Shown here: piece after piece, positions 22,519 to 35,078 of the stretch
Layout of the letters: every line of letters begins with the position of its first letter
Position numbering within the stretch: position 1 is the first letter of the stretch
DNA from: Sipunculus nudus
Taxonomy: Eukaryota > Annelida > Sipuncula > Golfingiida > Sipunculidae
DNA: 64,000 nucleotides
Assembly: GCA_026874595.1 (NCBI GenBank)
Contig: CM049313.1
Span: 24,486,008 to 24,550,007 of the forward strand
Direction: 5' to 3'
Notes under the pieces: model-generated
What the model saw: only the letters and a program-made list of their open reading frames with translations
Databases searched by the model: none
What the model was told of the DNA's origin: nothing
Program-made: the position numbers and the translations under genes

Positions 22519-24345
22519 TCACAGTCTGAGAAACTTTGGCAATTTTCTGCGGGCCTGAGGATTCAATGGCTTCTGTGTCATTGCATTATAAGGCAGAGCT
22601 TTTGTTCCAGAATTTGCTTTCCTAGAAACTGTTGTCTGTCCGAGGACAATTGAATTAATACCAGGACCATACTGTGATACAGTGGGGTTGGTATTCATGC
22701 CATTGCACAACCCTCTTTGTTGACAAAAAAAATTTTCGATCACATCAGAGTTAAAGAATCCTGGTCTTACTGTGATATTGTCTGCTACCCAACGTTTACA
22801 TAATTCACTGAAGCCAACTATGCATGATTTGATGTCTGAGCGAGTCTCCTTAGTTATCAGATGCTTGGTACTGTCCAGTGAAGGATCTGCCATGACCTGA
22901 CTCTCCCATTCACTGAAAAAGGTAAGAACTTTAGACAGTTTGTCTAGCCGTTGATCACCTGCATCAGCTATGGGCCTGTTTGTATCACAGAAAATATCTA
23001 CAATGATGCTTGTGTTCTCAAGGAAGGTCAGTGTGCCAGACAATTGGTCTTCAAGCTGATTGGCTTTAGCATATGCCTGCATAAGATACAGCATATTCCG
23101 ATCCAGGACTTCTAAAGCCAAATGATTTCGCATTTTGTTGGTGGGGGTTAGATCCACATGCTGTCTAGTCAACTTATGATGGATGCTCATCGCACTGGTG
23201 AAGTTAAATTTAAATGCATCTTCCCAGTGTTCCCACTGGATTACTTTGTTGTGCCACATCAGAAACCTGCCTTTCTCTTTTTTGTGACTTGCTCTGCTTG
23301 ATTCTACATTGTTGCGGATCTTTTTAAGCACATGTTTAGCATCTTGACATAGAGTTATTTTATGGTCCTCATTAAAAATATTTTGGACAGTGAAATTTTG
23401 ATTCTCTGGATCTGGACACATGGCATTTGCACAGGCTCTGTTAGTGGAGGCTCCATCCCACATCACATAATCCACTGTGAATCCCCGCTCCCCAACCTTA
23501 TCAACTAAGTCCCAGATGATCCACAAAAGTTGATGGGCAGTGGCTGTGGTAGAGGCAAAAAAGGCCACTGGCCATCGAAAACCACCTGACCCAACAAAGA
23601 CACACTGAAGAGCATGTGTTGCCATTTTCACTTCCTTCTTTCCAGCGATGACCACCTCAATGTTATTAAGTACAGTTCCCATATCATGGGCACCAATCAC
23701 TTGCCAACTGTCTCCTTTCTTAACAATCTGAATGTCATCCTGTAGAGACATCTCGTCAAGGATGAGACCTCCATGTCTCCCAGCCATGGATATTCCCTGC
23801 CTGTTTGCCTCTCCATGCATCCAAGAAATCATTTCCATGTTTGCCCCAGGGGTCTGATTTAGACAGTTTTTATAAAAACGCAAAAGTCTGTCTGATGGCA
23901 GCACAAGCATCTTGCTTTCCTTCAGGTCATTGTAGGCTTTGGGTGACCTGCAATATAATGATAAACAAACACTGATCACATCTTTACTCCATCTCCTATA
24001 GCGAAGATCTTTATCACAGTCACCACTGAATTTCAATTGGTCTTGTAACAGACTGCTGAAAGAATCATATGTTGGTTGTTGAGATGGCTGTATATGTGGT
24101 TCCTGGGATGTCCTCTGCTTCTTTTGATCTTCTTGCTGTTCAATCTCAGCCTCTCTCTTTCTCTTGTTGTAGTATGCAGCATCTCTGAATTTCTTCTGAC
24201 AAGGCTCACACAAGTTTTTGCCACCATGTTTTGAAACCACACTCAAACATTTCTTGGACCACAAATGAACTGCTACACTGTTCTCATCACAAAGTCTGGA
24301 CCAAGTGTCTGAAATGCAGAAATACTCTTTAAGCATATTTCGCAT
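22519..24345 (-). CDS. P-element/THAP9-type transposase, intact 608 aa (copy B)
   Basis: Would bind the element ends and catalyse DNA cutting and joining in the nucleus. The N-terminal ~55 residues have a Cys-rich part (C33, C46-x2-C49 in 'LCEPCQKKF') followed by a basic Lys/Arg helix, a possible DNA-binding region, though not a canonical THAP domain. The RNase H-like core shows the motif order I associate with P/THAP9 transposases: LILDEMS (D197), WDGASTNR (D297), CQDAKHVLKKIRNN (D335-H338) and VIENFFCQQRG (E537) followed by 'NTNPTVSQYG'. The ATG at 24343-24345 has an in-frame stop six codons upstream. An acceptor-like TTTCAG lies between them, so an extra 5' exon is possible. It lies antisense inside helicase intron 1. 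Family placement is by motif recognition only; a more distant RNase H-like transposase family is the alternative. Confidence 0.82.
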   Translation of the reverse strand: MRNMLKEYFCISDTWSRLCDENSVAVHLWSKKCLSVVSKHGGKNLCEPCQKKFRDAAYYNKRKREAEIEQQEDQKKQRTSQEPHIQPSQQPTYDSFSSLLQDQLKFSGDCDKDLRYRRWSKDVISVCLSLYCRSPKAYNDLKESKMLVLPSDRLLRFYKNCLNQTPGANMEMISWMHGEANRQGISMAGRHGGLILDEMSLQDDIQIVKKGDSWQVIGAHDMGTVLNNIEVVIAGKKEVKMATHALQCVFVGSGGFRWPVAFFASTTATAHQLLWIIWDLVDKVGERGFTVDYVMWDGASTNRACANAMCPDPENQNFTVQNIFNEDHKITLCQDAKHVLKKIRNNVESSRASHKKEKGRFLMWHNKVIQWEHWEDAFKFNFTSAMSIHHKLTRQHVDLTPTNKMRNHLALEVLDRNMLYLMQAYAKANQLEDQLSGTLTFLENTSIIVDIFCDTNRPIADAGDQRLDKLSKVLTFFSEWESQVMADPSLDSTKHLITKETRSDIKSCIVGFSELCKRWVADNITVRPGFFNSDVIENFFCQQRGLCNGMNTNPTVSQYGPGINSIVLGQTTVSRKANSGTKALPYNAMTQKPLNPQARRKLPKFLRL

Positions 24346-25394
24346 GTCAGACTGAAATCAGTGATCAGACTAAATACCACAAAGCATGTATGTGAATTTC
24401 AAAATTGTAAATTGTTCACTTTTTTTAATCAGAATATTTTCTGGCTATTAACTAACATATCTGATTAAATATCTCAATTTACACCTGCTCTGTATATGTA
24501 CCAGCAAAATTACCAAGGATCTTTTGTGTTGTATTTAGAAAGTAGAGCTTAAGCTGCCATTTTGCTTCCAAAATGTCTTCATTTTCAAAGTGAAGGGGCA
24601 TATACCATTCTAAAGAGCCCAACAAGGTGCAGCCTGCACCTGCCCCTCATAACCAGCCTTAATAATTAAGCCTGCAACTGCCTGTCATGTAGTTCCAAAA
24701 CTTCCCTACCCACAACTATATAGAAAAAAACTTGCCCCATAAGGCCAAAAAACATAAAAGGTATGGTTCTCAGGCACTGCCCACATCAATTTCAAACCTC
24801 TGCATAAAAAATTGTTTTTACATGAAATGGGCAGAAGAATGTAGTCATTGTCTATTTCATGCAATGGGCAAATACCATTGAGGTGTAATATATATACCGA
24901 TATGTATATAGTAAGTGTTTTCCTCACCAAAATTTAAAAGCTGCATGGGTCTCCTGATGGTAGGAATAAACATGTGACAGGAGAAATTTAAATCGCAGTA
25001 GATAGTATTTTTTTCTGTTGAAGATAGGTAAAAACTGTAGAAATGGATAGAAATAGATTCTGCCATAAGCTTTAAGATTTTAGCCTGATATTTAAGAAAA
25101 GGCCTTTAGTTTTCTGTGAGCAATTTTACTGCAATATAGGCAAATTATGAATGACAGAGAGAAAGAAGAACAGGTAAATATGAAAATTACAAAAAAATCC
25201 AGGAGTATACTGGGAAATAGTAATTGAAAATACCATGTCATATCTTTGCTTATAGGTCTACAAAGTTATTTTTCCCAGTACATACTTTTGATGCAATATC
25301 AGTGTTAACCTGCTAATCAGCTAAAGCAGAGGGTTGCTGGAACAATATAAACTATTTAAGACTTATATCTGATTGTCTGGCTAGCTGGTATCAC

Positions 25395-25615
25395 CAAAGG
25401 CGCTTGAATCTCTATTTATAATCAAGTCTATATCTTTTAATACTACGATGGAATCAGGTCATACGACCCAATAATAAAAAAATTATACTGAGTTATCACT
25501 TGTTATATAATACAAGTGATAGCACGTTATGACTATTTTATTATAGGGGCGTAGTATTTCTAAGAATATTAGTGATATGAAGACTTTATTATAAATAGGG
25601 ATTCAAGCACCTGTG
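25395..25615. mobile_element. 221-bp MITE of the same family, nested in copy B
   Basis: Begins CAAAGGCGCTTGAATC and ends GGATTCAAGCACCTGTG. Flanks are GTATCAC (25388-25394) and TTATCAC (25616-25622). Same insertion as 10671-10891. Confidence 0.85.
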
Positions 25616-26226
25616 TTATCACAGTCAGTGTGAATTTCGTAAGTACATCAGAAGGTTTGTTACATTAAAGCATTCCAGAAGCCTTTCTAGCTAGATGTAG
25701 CCATTAAGTGGCCAAAACTAGATCAAAGGTAATCTTGCTGGTGCTCAACTCAAAGGTATATGTAACTCTAAGGCATATATTTAACTCTAAGGCATATATG
25801 TAACTCTAAGGCATGTATGTATAGTAGGAGGCCTGAGCAGAGAGACCTCATCTGTTTTGACCGATTTATTTTAGTTTCTGATTAATAATTTTCTACTGAA
25901 CTTTATTAATGAACAAAAATAGGACTTATATTATGGATGAGATATGTGTTTAAACAAATCATTCTTAAAAATGCAACCCACCCACCCTGCACATCTAAGC
26001 TTTCTCCCACACCCACAATGCAGTTAAAAAAAACAATATGGTCTGCACCCCTGGCAAAATCATTTAAAATTGTTCCATTGGGGTGGGGGGGGGGCTTGCA
26101 GGGTGTTGTAGCAGAGGGTCCCCACAACCCTCTGTGTTAAGGCCAATGCAGGGCTTAAATACCCAGCCTCAGTTAATAACTAATGTCTAATCTTAAATGT
26201 TCTACAGGTAATTACCCATCCTTAAT

Positions 26227-26830
26227 TTATAACAATTTATGTGATATTAATGTATTACCTTTGACAGTGCAGCTAGGAATGTGGCTTCCATTATTATGAA
26301 GGACACCCTCACACAGGGGAATGGCTTGAACCATCCTGATAATGCCATCAAGGTGGTGTTGGTTTAAAGCTGTCAATGGTGAAATGCCATACTTTTGTAG
26401 GTCCAACGTACGAGTTACCTTTGTTCCAATCAGGTGTTTGACAGTTAGTGTTTTTCCTGATATAGAGATTTTAAAGGAGACATGTTTGCTTCCCATGATT
26501 ATACCAAGAGGAAGCAAGAGTGACAAACATCCTGGCTCTTCTGATACTGCAGTGCAGAATTCAGGTACTTTAATTGAACATGCAGCATATCCATGATCAA
26601 CTGGCAGAGATCTCCTGAGGCCAAAACCTTTATAGTGTACACATCTTGAACCTTGTTTCATAGGCTTCTCCCAGGTCCAATTCTTGAATAGCCTCTTTAT
26701 ACATATACCAATGGTGGCCTTGTTTGCAGGTACCTGGATCCCATTGCTGATACAGTAATGCTGGTATTCCTCATACAGGTCATTAATTGGCAGACTGCAG
26801 TTGATATTCTCTTCAACATTGTACACCAAC
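26227..26830 (-). CDS. ORF with RFX-like winged-helix segment, probably an exon (copy B)
   Basis: Counterpart of 11506-12109: same 200-codon frame, acceptor-like edge at 26830 and donor-like AAAG/GTAATA at 26259. One visible replacement (GLGL to GFGL) lies in the RFX-like segment. Frame integrity in both copies, despite damage to their neighbours, supports a real coding segment, but the copies are so similar that this is weak evidence of selection. Confidence 0.55.
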
Positions 26831-29800
26831 CTGGGAATATGAAATATTTTTTTCAGAGAAATTATCTTGACTTAAACATAATATTTGTAAATGCTGTGCT
26901 CCATTTCTTATATATTGTACTAGTGTTAATTAATACCTAGGAATGGGGCACAGCATGGGAATGAATTGCTTAATATATATTAAAGGAATAAAAGGGTGTG
27001 GTTCATCTCAAAATATGTAGTATTAAATTTTAATGTACATGTATATGCAGTTCATCATGTTCAGTACAGATCTGTAAAAAATTTTGCCCAAATGTAATCA
27101 GTGCTTTCTCTCATATTTGTAGGAAGGTAGTTCATCTTCTAAGAGAGAAGCCAAAAAGTAAGGTGGTTGCAATAACTGGCACAACAGGCATGGCAAGCTT
27201 GAACTATGATGGGGGCACAACTATACACCACTGGATGGGCTTAGGCGATGGGAGGCACAGCAATCAGGAACTAGCAACCAGTATACTCAAAGAAGACAGA
27301 TATTTAGAAGTTCGTACCCGTATCAGGTCTTGCCATGTTCTTATTATTGATGAGATTGGAATGATGAGTAAAAAGCTGTTTGATCAAGCAGAATATGTAT
27401 GCAGGATTGTCAGACAAAGTGATGCAGTATTTGGTGGTCTGCAAGTCATTGGGGCTGGAGATTTCAGGCAACTCGCCCCAGTACCGAATCGAAGATATGG
27501 TGATGATGGTGACTATTGCTTCAAATCTGCTATGTTCCTGAAAACCTTTCCTCATCGATTTCACCTAACACAGGTTGGTTTACTAATTCACACCAAATTC
27601 CATCTGCACTGAATAAATTTAACTTTGACAATGTAAGGCATATAAACATCCCCCTATCACCAAGTACTGAAATATAGCATCCTGTCAACCTTATGTTGTT
27701 TTTTATCATGATGTCATAATAATTTTTCAGTTGTGTCATATTTTTGGATAGTTAACTGTAATTTGGTTCTAAGGCATAGTCCCAATGTAAAAAATAATTT
27801 ATACATGTTTTATAAATGACATTTCATTTTCTTATATTCTAATCTCATTTAAGGCTGCTCCAATTTATATATGTCAATGATCTGAACTTGTACACTGTAA
27901 CTCTTTATGTATAGGTTTTACGCCAACAGGAACAAGATCTGTCCTCAGCAGTCCATGAACTTTGTGTGGGACAACCATCTCCTAAGACAGAGGCCCTGTT
28001 GAAAAGCCTTGACAGACCATTACCACCTGAGCTGGAAGTCATACAGTAAGTTAATATAGTAAAATTGACAAGAGGGAACTTTTCTTTTAAATTCACTGTG
28101 AATTCCTAATTTAGTAGGGTTGGAGATGGATGGGAACATTTTTAAAATCTTTTTAATCAAGTTTCAGATTGATTCTACTACTAACAGCTGACAGTCATGT
28201 CACAATTAAATTTTTTACACATCTATCTGACTTTTGATAATAAAATGGACACAGAGTATATATGTCATTATTCATTATTCATACTGGAGGGCTTTAATGT
28301 TGATGTTTAATTAGCTAAATGAGTCACATTTTTTTGTTCATCATTATTACACAAGTTTAAGAGTGCCAACATTTATGTGAGAGGACCTATTTCTGAATGA
28401 TTAATGCATGGATTGCCTTGAAATTTGTCATAAATGCTAATCTCTGATATCTTTCTAGATCATACCAGACTGACAAAACCTTCAAATGCATTATTTTCAT
28501 GCAACTGGTTATTTTAAGCCTGGCAAATAGCAGTCATATTACATTATTTATTTATGCACTCTAATTTTGCTCTGGACTATCAACTCATATTTGCTTTAAT
28601 CTGATATATATATATGCCTATCATCCTGCACAGTTTCAAACATAAGGGCAAATAATTTCATAAAAATATGTTTAATAGTTTTGAATGTTAGGCTCAAAAT
28701 TTGACAGGCCATACACGTCAGTTGAGCCTCTTGGCCCATTGTTCATTTGATCATAATTGTATTCATCTCAGAGATTCTCATGGTCTTCTCTTTTACATAT
28801 TTGTTTAGATTACTTGGTACAAGATTCGAGGTAGATTTTATAAATCACATCAAGCTGCAGGGAGCAGAGGGCCATGTAAGGATGTACAAAGCAGAAGATA
28901 CTGGTAAACTGAATTTGTTTTTTTGAGGAAGCCCCTTTTATCAGAGTCAATTGACATTCAAATTTCTGTCCGGTAGTATTGTTGCCACAACATCCATTCA
29001 CATGTTTATACATACTGACATTTTTTATATATAATGAGTTACTATTAAAGTTCATTCTTAGTGTATATTACTGAAATAATACTGATAATAATTAGATGAG
29101 TATACTAGTAATAATGAACAATTCATTGCCTGTGTAAACTTCATGAAAATGTTGTATTGCAGTGATGTGTGCAAGAATGTATGCCAGATTAATAGCATGT
29201 TTTAATTTTTGGTTTTTAGTATTTTGAATGATCTATTTCCAGGGAATGTACGGCAGCTATGTGGATGCACAGCTGAGAGGTATCTGCAACTTAAGCCAGG
29301 ATGTCCAATAATTCTGTTGAAGAATCTGTATGGTAATCTGTGTAATGGCTTACGTGGAGTGGTTCAGGACTGCACAGAAACAGGGCCAACTGTCAACTTT
29401 GGAGGGAAATTGGTAACTCTAAAAAAATCAAAATTTCAGATCTGCAGCCAAGGTGGTCAGATACTTGCTGAGAGAAAACAGTATCCCATAAAGCTGGCAT
29501 ATGCTCTCACAGTACACCGTGCTCAGGGCCAGACTATACAACATCTGACTGTTGACTGTCATGGTTTTTTCAAAGCTGGTCAGTTAGGAGTGGCTGTTGG
29601 AAGAGCCATGACTAAGGAAGGGCTGCAAATATGTAATTACAATGCTGAAGTAGCCAGACTTAAGCACCCACCAGATGTAGATGCCTTCTATTTTGAGCCC
29701 ACCCTGCCATTGTCTAACACATTGGCAAACTGCTGTCAGCTACCTTCAGAGAAGAAATAAATTAAAAAAAGTGTGAGTGTTTCACCAGCTGACAGTAACA

Positions 29801-31369
29801 ACACAGAATCTGATGACTCAAGTGACTCACAAATAGAACCTCTTTATATGATGTCTGACATTCCAGAATTTACACATAATTGTTTTTTTTGTCTTGAGGC
29901 AGTGATACCACAAAAGGCAGAAACTGAGGAGCAAATTGCTCTGTGCAAGGCTGCAACTTATCTCAAACAGCATGGCCAGAACTTAGATGCCTTTCTTGCC
30001 TTGTCCATGGAAAAATGCAGGACATTACTGGAAATACATGGAGGTGATAAAAAAAAACAGGTCCTGGTTAAAGTTCCTAGCAGCAGTCAATCAGTATCTA
30101 GTGAGTGATGACTATTTTGAGGTGCGGCAGAAATTGTTCCAGAAAGCTGAATTGGTTCCAGCAGAGAAAAAGATAAGTTCTAGGCTTGTTCTGCACTGTG
30201 TGCACCTTCTAACTGAAGAGAAAGCAGAAAGTATCATTAAGGAACAGGAAGACAAAGCTGTTCAACAAATGGTAGAACTAGATGTGACCACAATCCAACA
30301 AACTGTCAAGACCAAAATTCGATATTTGGCAGGTGTATGTATTGCCAGGATTATTCAGATGTTAAGGTCAGCTATCCAAAATAAGGTCCACTGTGCAAGA
30401 AGCTATCTACTTATTCAGGCACTCTATAAAAGACTTAACATTTTAAGTGTTCTCAGGATTCCAGAGGCACAAATTATTGCTGATACCAAAGTACCTGAAA
30501 GCCTTGAGGAAATTACCTGGAAGCAAGGAGACACAAGGGGCCTCTGTCATGTCAGTGACCAAGTGTACTACTTCTTTCTGTCTCTGCATTCCAGTTTGGC
30601 ACCAATGCTTACACCAGAGTTTTTTCATTTGCATTTACATTCAATGCATGCATTTCTGAGACGAAACATTCATAAAGATCAAGAGCTAAAGGACAGGTGG
30701 TTCATGTTGTTTCAAAAAGATGAATGTCCTGAAGCAAATGAAGAGTGGTTCAGCCTCAAGGAGTCCTGTTTACTTGATCTCTTTGAGATGATAAGTGACC
30801 ATTTCATAAAGATTGTCTTGGCAGACAATTTGAAAATCCTGAAAGAGACATTGCCAAAAGTGAAAAAGCTTGCACTGAGAGCCTCTCTTCACACTAGCAG
30901 TAAAAAGGCAAAAGAGTTAGCTACGGCTAGTATTTCAAAGCAGACTGAAGATGTAGATGAAAAACCACAGAAAACATCCAGCAGAAAGAGGAAAAGAAAA
31001 ACTGAAGCAGTAGTTGAAGCAGACACCAGACCGGTAAGTCCATCACAAAGAGGATCTCGAAGCAAGCAGAAAGGCAGAAAACAAAGTCAGTCATGTGACA
31101 AAGAAGCAGAATCTGAGGGGGCTGGAGGAAGTGAAGTCTTCCCATGTGGTGTCTGTGATGATCCCTGTGTGGATGAACCAGAAACAACAGCTGAGTGCAG
31201 CATGGAATGTGATGGTTGCCAGGTTTGGTGCCACTATGGGTGTGTAGGTATCAAAGGCAAGCTTGTGCAACGCAAATGGTTTTGTCCAGTTTGTGTTGAA
31301 GCAGGAGTAGGCAAGAATGTGTCAAAGAGGGGCAAAGGTCAAGGAAAAACTTCTAAAAAAAGATTGTGA

Positions 31370-33236
31370 TACCCATTGAAATATCTAGTCATTTGTTTCT
31401 GTCCAGGGATTGTGGTGAACTTGTGCACCTGAGTTGTGCTAAGTAGTTTTGTTAATATTTGAAGGGGTTTGATTATATTTTGCAGATTTATATTATTTCA
31501 GATTTTACAGATTACTTATATGCAGAGTAGAACACTTTATTTTTTTATAAGGTAAATCATTTTTATTAGAAATGTGAGGATTCTTGTCTCTGTGAAAAGG
31601 AATGCACAGTATTAAGAGATTTACGTTTTGTATTCAAATGCGAGCAGACCTGGAGTATTAGTAGGAAAGTTGTCCAGCATCCATCATCTGTCGTTCGTAT
31701 GTTAACCCATACTATTTAAAAAAAACAGTATCACCAATGTTTATGCCAATGTTGGTCACATGAGTCATATTTGAAATTGAGGTCTTGGTGGCGCCATCTG
31801 CATTGACCTTTTCTGTCCTGGGGTTATTGGTCATCAGTACGTTAACCCATGATTGCTCAAGAATAGCAGGAGCTAGCATCCCAAAATTTTACGCAAAAGT
31901 CAGTCACACATCAAATGTTGTGGGATTAAGCATTTTGTGGCACCACCTGCATAGCCTTACATTATATTGTGAAAAAACTTGGAAACTTTTGAAAATCTTC
32001 TCAGAAATCATTTAGCCAAATTGTTTAGTATTAAACAGAAATGATCCCAGAGATGAGCTTTCTCAAGTGTGTTCAAATGGTTTAGGTTAAATGAATTTTG
32101 GCCAAGTTGCAGGAATTTGAACTTTGTCATTTGGCCAAGTAAACACATTAACATAACAATAACAGAAATGACAGGAGCTACCATCACTAAGTTTAATGTA
32201 AATGTTGGTCACATGACCCATATTTGCAATTGTGGTTTTTGTGGCACATTGACCTGTTTTTTATGGGCAAAAAAACTCATAATTTTAGCCGCTTTCAGCT
32301 TAAAAAATGTTTTATGTTAAAACCATAATGCTGAATGGTTTAATTTTTCATGAGAATTATCCTAGGGTGGGGTTCTATCAGTTGTATAAGAATGGATTGG
32401 GTTAATTGATTTTGGTAGAGTCACAGAAAGCTAAAGTTGGTCTTGTGGCCATAAGTAAGCCAATTTCACACTGAGTGCTGCAAAAGATGTTGTTTAAACA
32501 TATGTAACACTGGATGAACATTATTCCTAGGTTGCCTTTGTTTGAGTTTACTAAAATTATTTATATCATTATTGTACCTTTAACAATGAAAGGATTGTGA
32601 GATTTACAAAGCTAGTACATTTATTGTGTTAACAAACCAAGCTCTTTGGGTATATAAGCAAAGCTGTACAGGTGACATAAATAATTGGTGCCCATATCCA
32701 GCTTACATGTAAGATATATCTGTATTCTGATTTTATTTTTAATAGGCATCTGTTATTATTCTAAACATTTGATAAAAAATCTTATGAATATGCAGCTTAA
32801 AAAAAGCATTGTAGCCAAATTAAGTCCTCAGTATGTATGATCAAATTAGGCAATATGGCAAAGTTTCATTCTTGGAACTGTTTACAGCTTTGGCAGACTG
32901 CCATCTGTAACATATTATTCAACAGGTCTAGAGTTTACTCTGTACAGCCAGGTACAGGTCAAGAGTTCATTCAGTGCTGTAGTGTCATCTTTGATGGCTT
33001 TCTCATAAACAAGACTGGTATCGCCACCTACATTGATTTTAGCATAGTGTATGTACCTACTTATTCCTCAGACTGGATTTTATTTATCAGCCTGAAACTG
33101 TGCATATCTATACATAACAAATATACAAGAATAGTGGCACCACTTAGAAAAATGTTTGCTCAGAGTATGTGCCTGCTTATTTCACAGGAGGGATTTGATA
33201 TATCACCCTGAATTAATGTAAATAATTCAGTAAATT
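31370..33236 (+). other. Non-coding 3' region of copy B with degenerate repeats
   Basis: Counterpart of 16649-18515, with the same three GGTGGCGCCAT-like blocks and no recognised gene. Confidence 0.55.
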
Positions 33237-33800
33237 TTAATTCATTATGGTAGGTTGACATATATATTACATGTTTTGTAAGCAGAACAAATTCTATGTT
33301 CCAAGTCAATATAATTAATCTGTTTTATTTAATTATATTTGTAATTAATGCTGTGATGAGAATCAGGTTTTGATAGCATGTGTTTCATCCCAATTTAGTC
33401 AGCCTGAAATCATTAAAATTATCAGTAAAGATTAATTCATTATGGTAGGTTGACAAATATATATACCATGTTTTGTATTGCAGAACAGATTCCATGTTCC
33501 AAGTCAATATAATTAATCAGTATTATTTAATTATATTTGTCATTAATGTTGTGATGAGAATCAGGTTTTGATTGCATGTGTGTTCCATCCCAATTTTTTC
33601 AGCCTGAAACTGTTTGAATCATGCCAGTAAAGTTTAATTCATTATGGTAGTTTGACAAGTATATTCCATGTTGTGTATTGTTGAACAGAATCTATGTTCA
33701 AAGTCAATATAATTTATCAGTATTGTTTAATTATATTTGTAATTAATGTTGTGATGAGGATCAGGTTTTGATAGCATGCGTGTTCCATCCAAGTTTAGTA
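33237..33800 (+). repeat. Three-unit ~200-bp tandem repeat (copy B)
   Basis: Units begin TTAATTCATTATGGTAG at 33237, 33432 and 33634, matching copy A's array. Confidence 0.88.
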
Positions 33801-34628
33801 GCTGGGTGCTAAATTTTACATTTTATTGTAAGTAAACTTCACTAGCACATTTAAAATAAATAAAACAAGGTGTCATATTAATTTCTCTTAATTATCTCAA
33901 CTAGAACTAAGTGTTATGGTTTTTATGCATTTGTCCAGACAAATAATTTTATCGGTTCAATAAAACCTTCACTGGAATAAAAGTACTAGTACAATACTTA
34001 TTGCTTTTTTAAACCAGTTTAAATTACACTGATTACTCTAATATATATGTTTCAAATAAATATATGTGAACTGTGATTTAAACATTGATTTTTTATGATA
34101 TTCTGCCTTTTTACCACTGTAAGCAACATTGGAAGTCTTTCCTGATGTGAACCATTTTTTATGTATTCTAATGTAATGTTATCAGTTAGGAACAATATTA
34201 TTCAAGCACTTGTACAAGTACAATCCTTCCATACGTTATTGAAGAATGTGACAGAAAAAATAGCTGTTGGAATAAGTAATGGACATGACAACTGTATATA
34301 AGGATTTTTCTCATTAGATATTTACCATGACAATATTTCTGTACCAGCACAAGACATTTCTTCTGAGAATATTTCGCCTAAATCGACCTTTTTCTTCAAA
34401 CTGAGTGTGTTCTATCACAGGCGCTTTAAAATAAAACAACGGTTTTTTGCACCATGTGCCTTTGTTTACGTTTTTGTTTTTAGTCAGATAAATGTTTATA
34501 TTTCGACTTTGTTGATTATTTTAGCAATAAATCCGTCAAATGTTCATCTTAACCCTATATGTGATTTAATTTTTTTTATTTGTGCTGTTTGTGTTAAATG
34601 TAAACATTTATTTGTACAACATTTTCAA

Positions 34629-34689
34629 CCAATGGCAACATGGGTCACGTAAGGTCATACCACTGCGGATCACTTACGTGTCAACCAAT
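34629..34689. promoter_or_regulatory. CCAAT / CACGTAAG dyad near the right end (copy B)
   Basis: Same arrangement as 19912-19972, with dyad arms at 34646-34653 and 34673-34680. Confidence 0.4.
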
Positions 34690-34966
34690 GCCGCTTCCCC
34701 CACCGTTTGGAATGGACGACGTCGAAATTCAGACATCACTGCAAAACGTTATCCTGGAAGCTTGTATTGATGGTTGAAAACATTGGATATTGGATGGATT
34801 TGATTCTGTAACTCCCGGAGTATTGAACGGTCATATGGATTACGCAGAAAAAGAAGATAAAGCGAGTATAAGCGGGTCGAGACCGTTACTTGCCTTATTA
34901 TCGCTCGAAAGGGTTTTTGCCGAGTTACCTACCTTGAGTCATAATATAATAGATAGTATGGTATGA
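34688..34966 (+). pseudogene. Short ORF running into the right TIR, with one stop (copy B)
   Basis: Counterpart of 19971-20249 with the same internal TGA and one visible replacement (Q to H just after the stop). No recognised family. Confidence 0.3.
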
Positions 34967-35071
34967 CCTTTTTTTTTTTATTGTTTTTTTTTTAACTGAT
35001 TCTTTCGAAGTATTTTTAAGAACACTGGGGATATGAAGACTTTATTACAAATAGGGATTCAAGCGCCTGTG
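34905..35071 (-). repeat. Right terminal inverted repeat of copy B
   Basis: 167 bp ending GGATTCAAGCGCCTGTG. Its left partner in copy B is reduced to CACAGGCG (20447-20454). Confidence 0.92.
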
Positions 35072-35078
35072 CACACTG

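Larger units (their letters stand above)
20814..31369 (+). pseudogene. Pif1-like helicase/PHD gene with nonsense codon (copy B)
   Basis: Exons 20814-20923, 27123-27573, 27915-28045, 28809-28903 and 29243-31369, with the same splice sites and phases as copy A. All helicase motifs are present. A GAA codon of copy A (15037-15039) is TAA here (29758-29760, codon 435), just after the helicase core, so translation would give a helicase without the middle region and PHD finger. A second open segment restarts at 29773. The shared A9 frame break is at 30049-30057. The PHD-containing frame to 31369 is intact. Since the break falls after motif VI, the truncated protein might keep some helicase activity (inference). 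Confidence 0.8.
20447..35071 (+). mobile_element. Giant P-superfamily-like DNA transposon, copy B (14,625 bp)
   Basis: Same gene order and orientation as copy A. Only the outermost bases (CACAGGCG) of the left terminal repeat remain, joined directly to the sequence that lies inside copy A's TIR. The right TIR (34905-35071) is complete. The transposase is intact (22519-24345) but the helicase has a nonsense codon (29758-29760). It also has ~27 bp near 21303-21329 that copy A lacks. Having one long TIR only, it is probably immobile in cis but could supply transposase in trans. Confidence 0.9.

Noticed and set aside
20354-35078. Segmental tandem duplication as the origin of the two copies
   Set aside because: Each copy has its own distinct 7-bp target duplication, and the intervening 93 bp are target DNA not repeated elsewhere.
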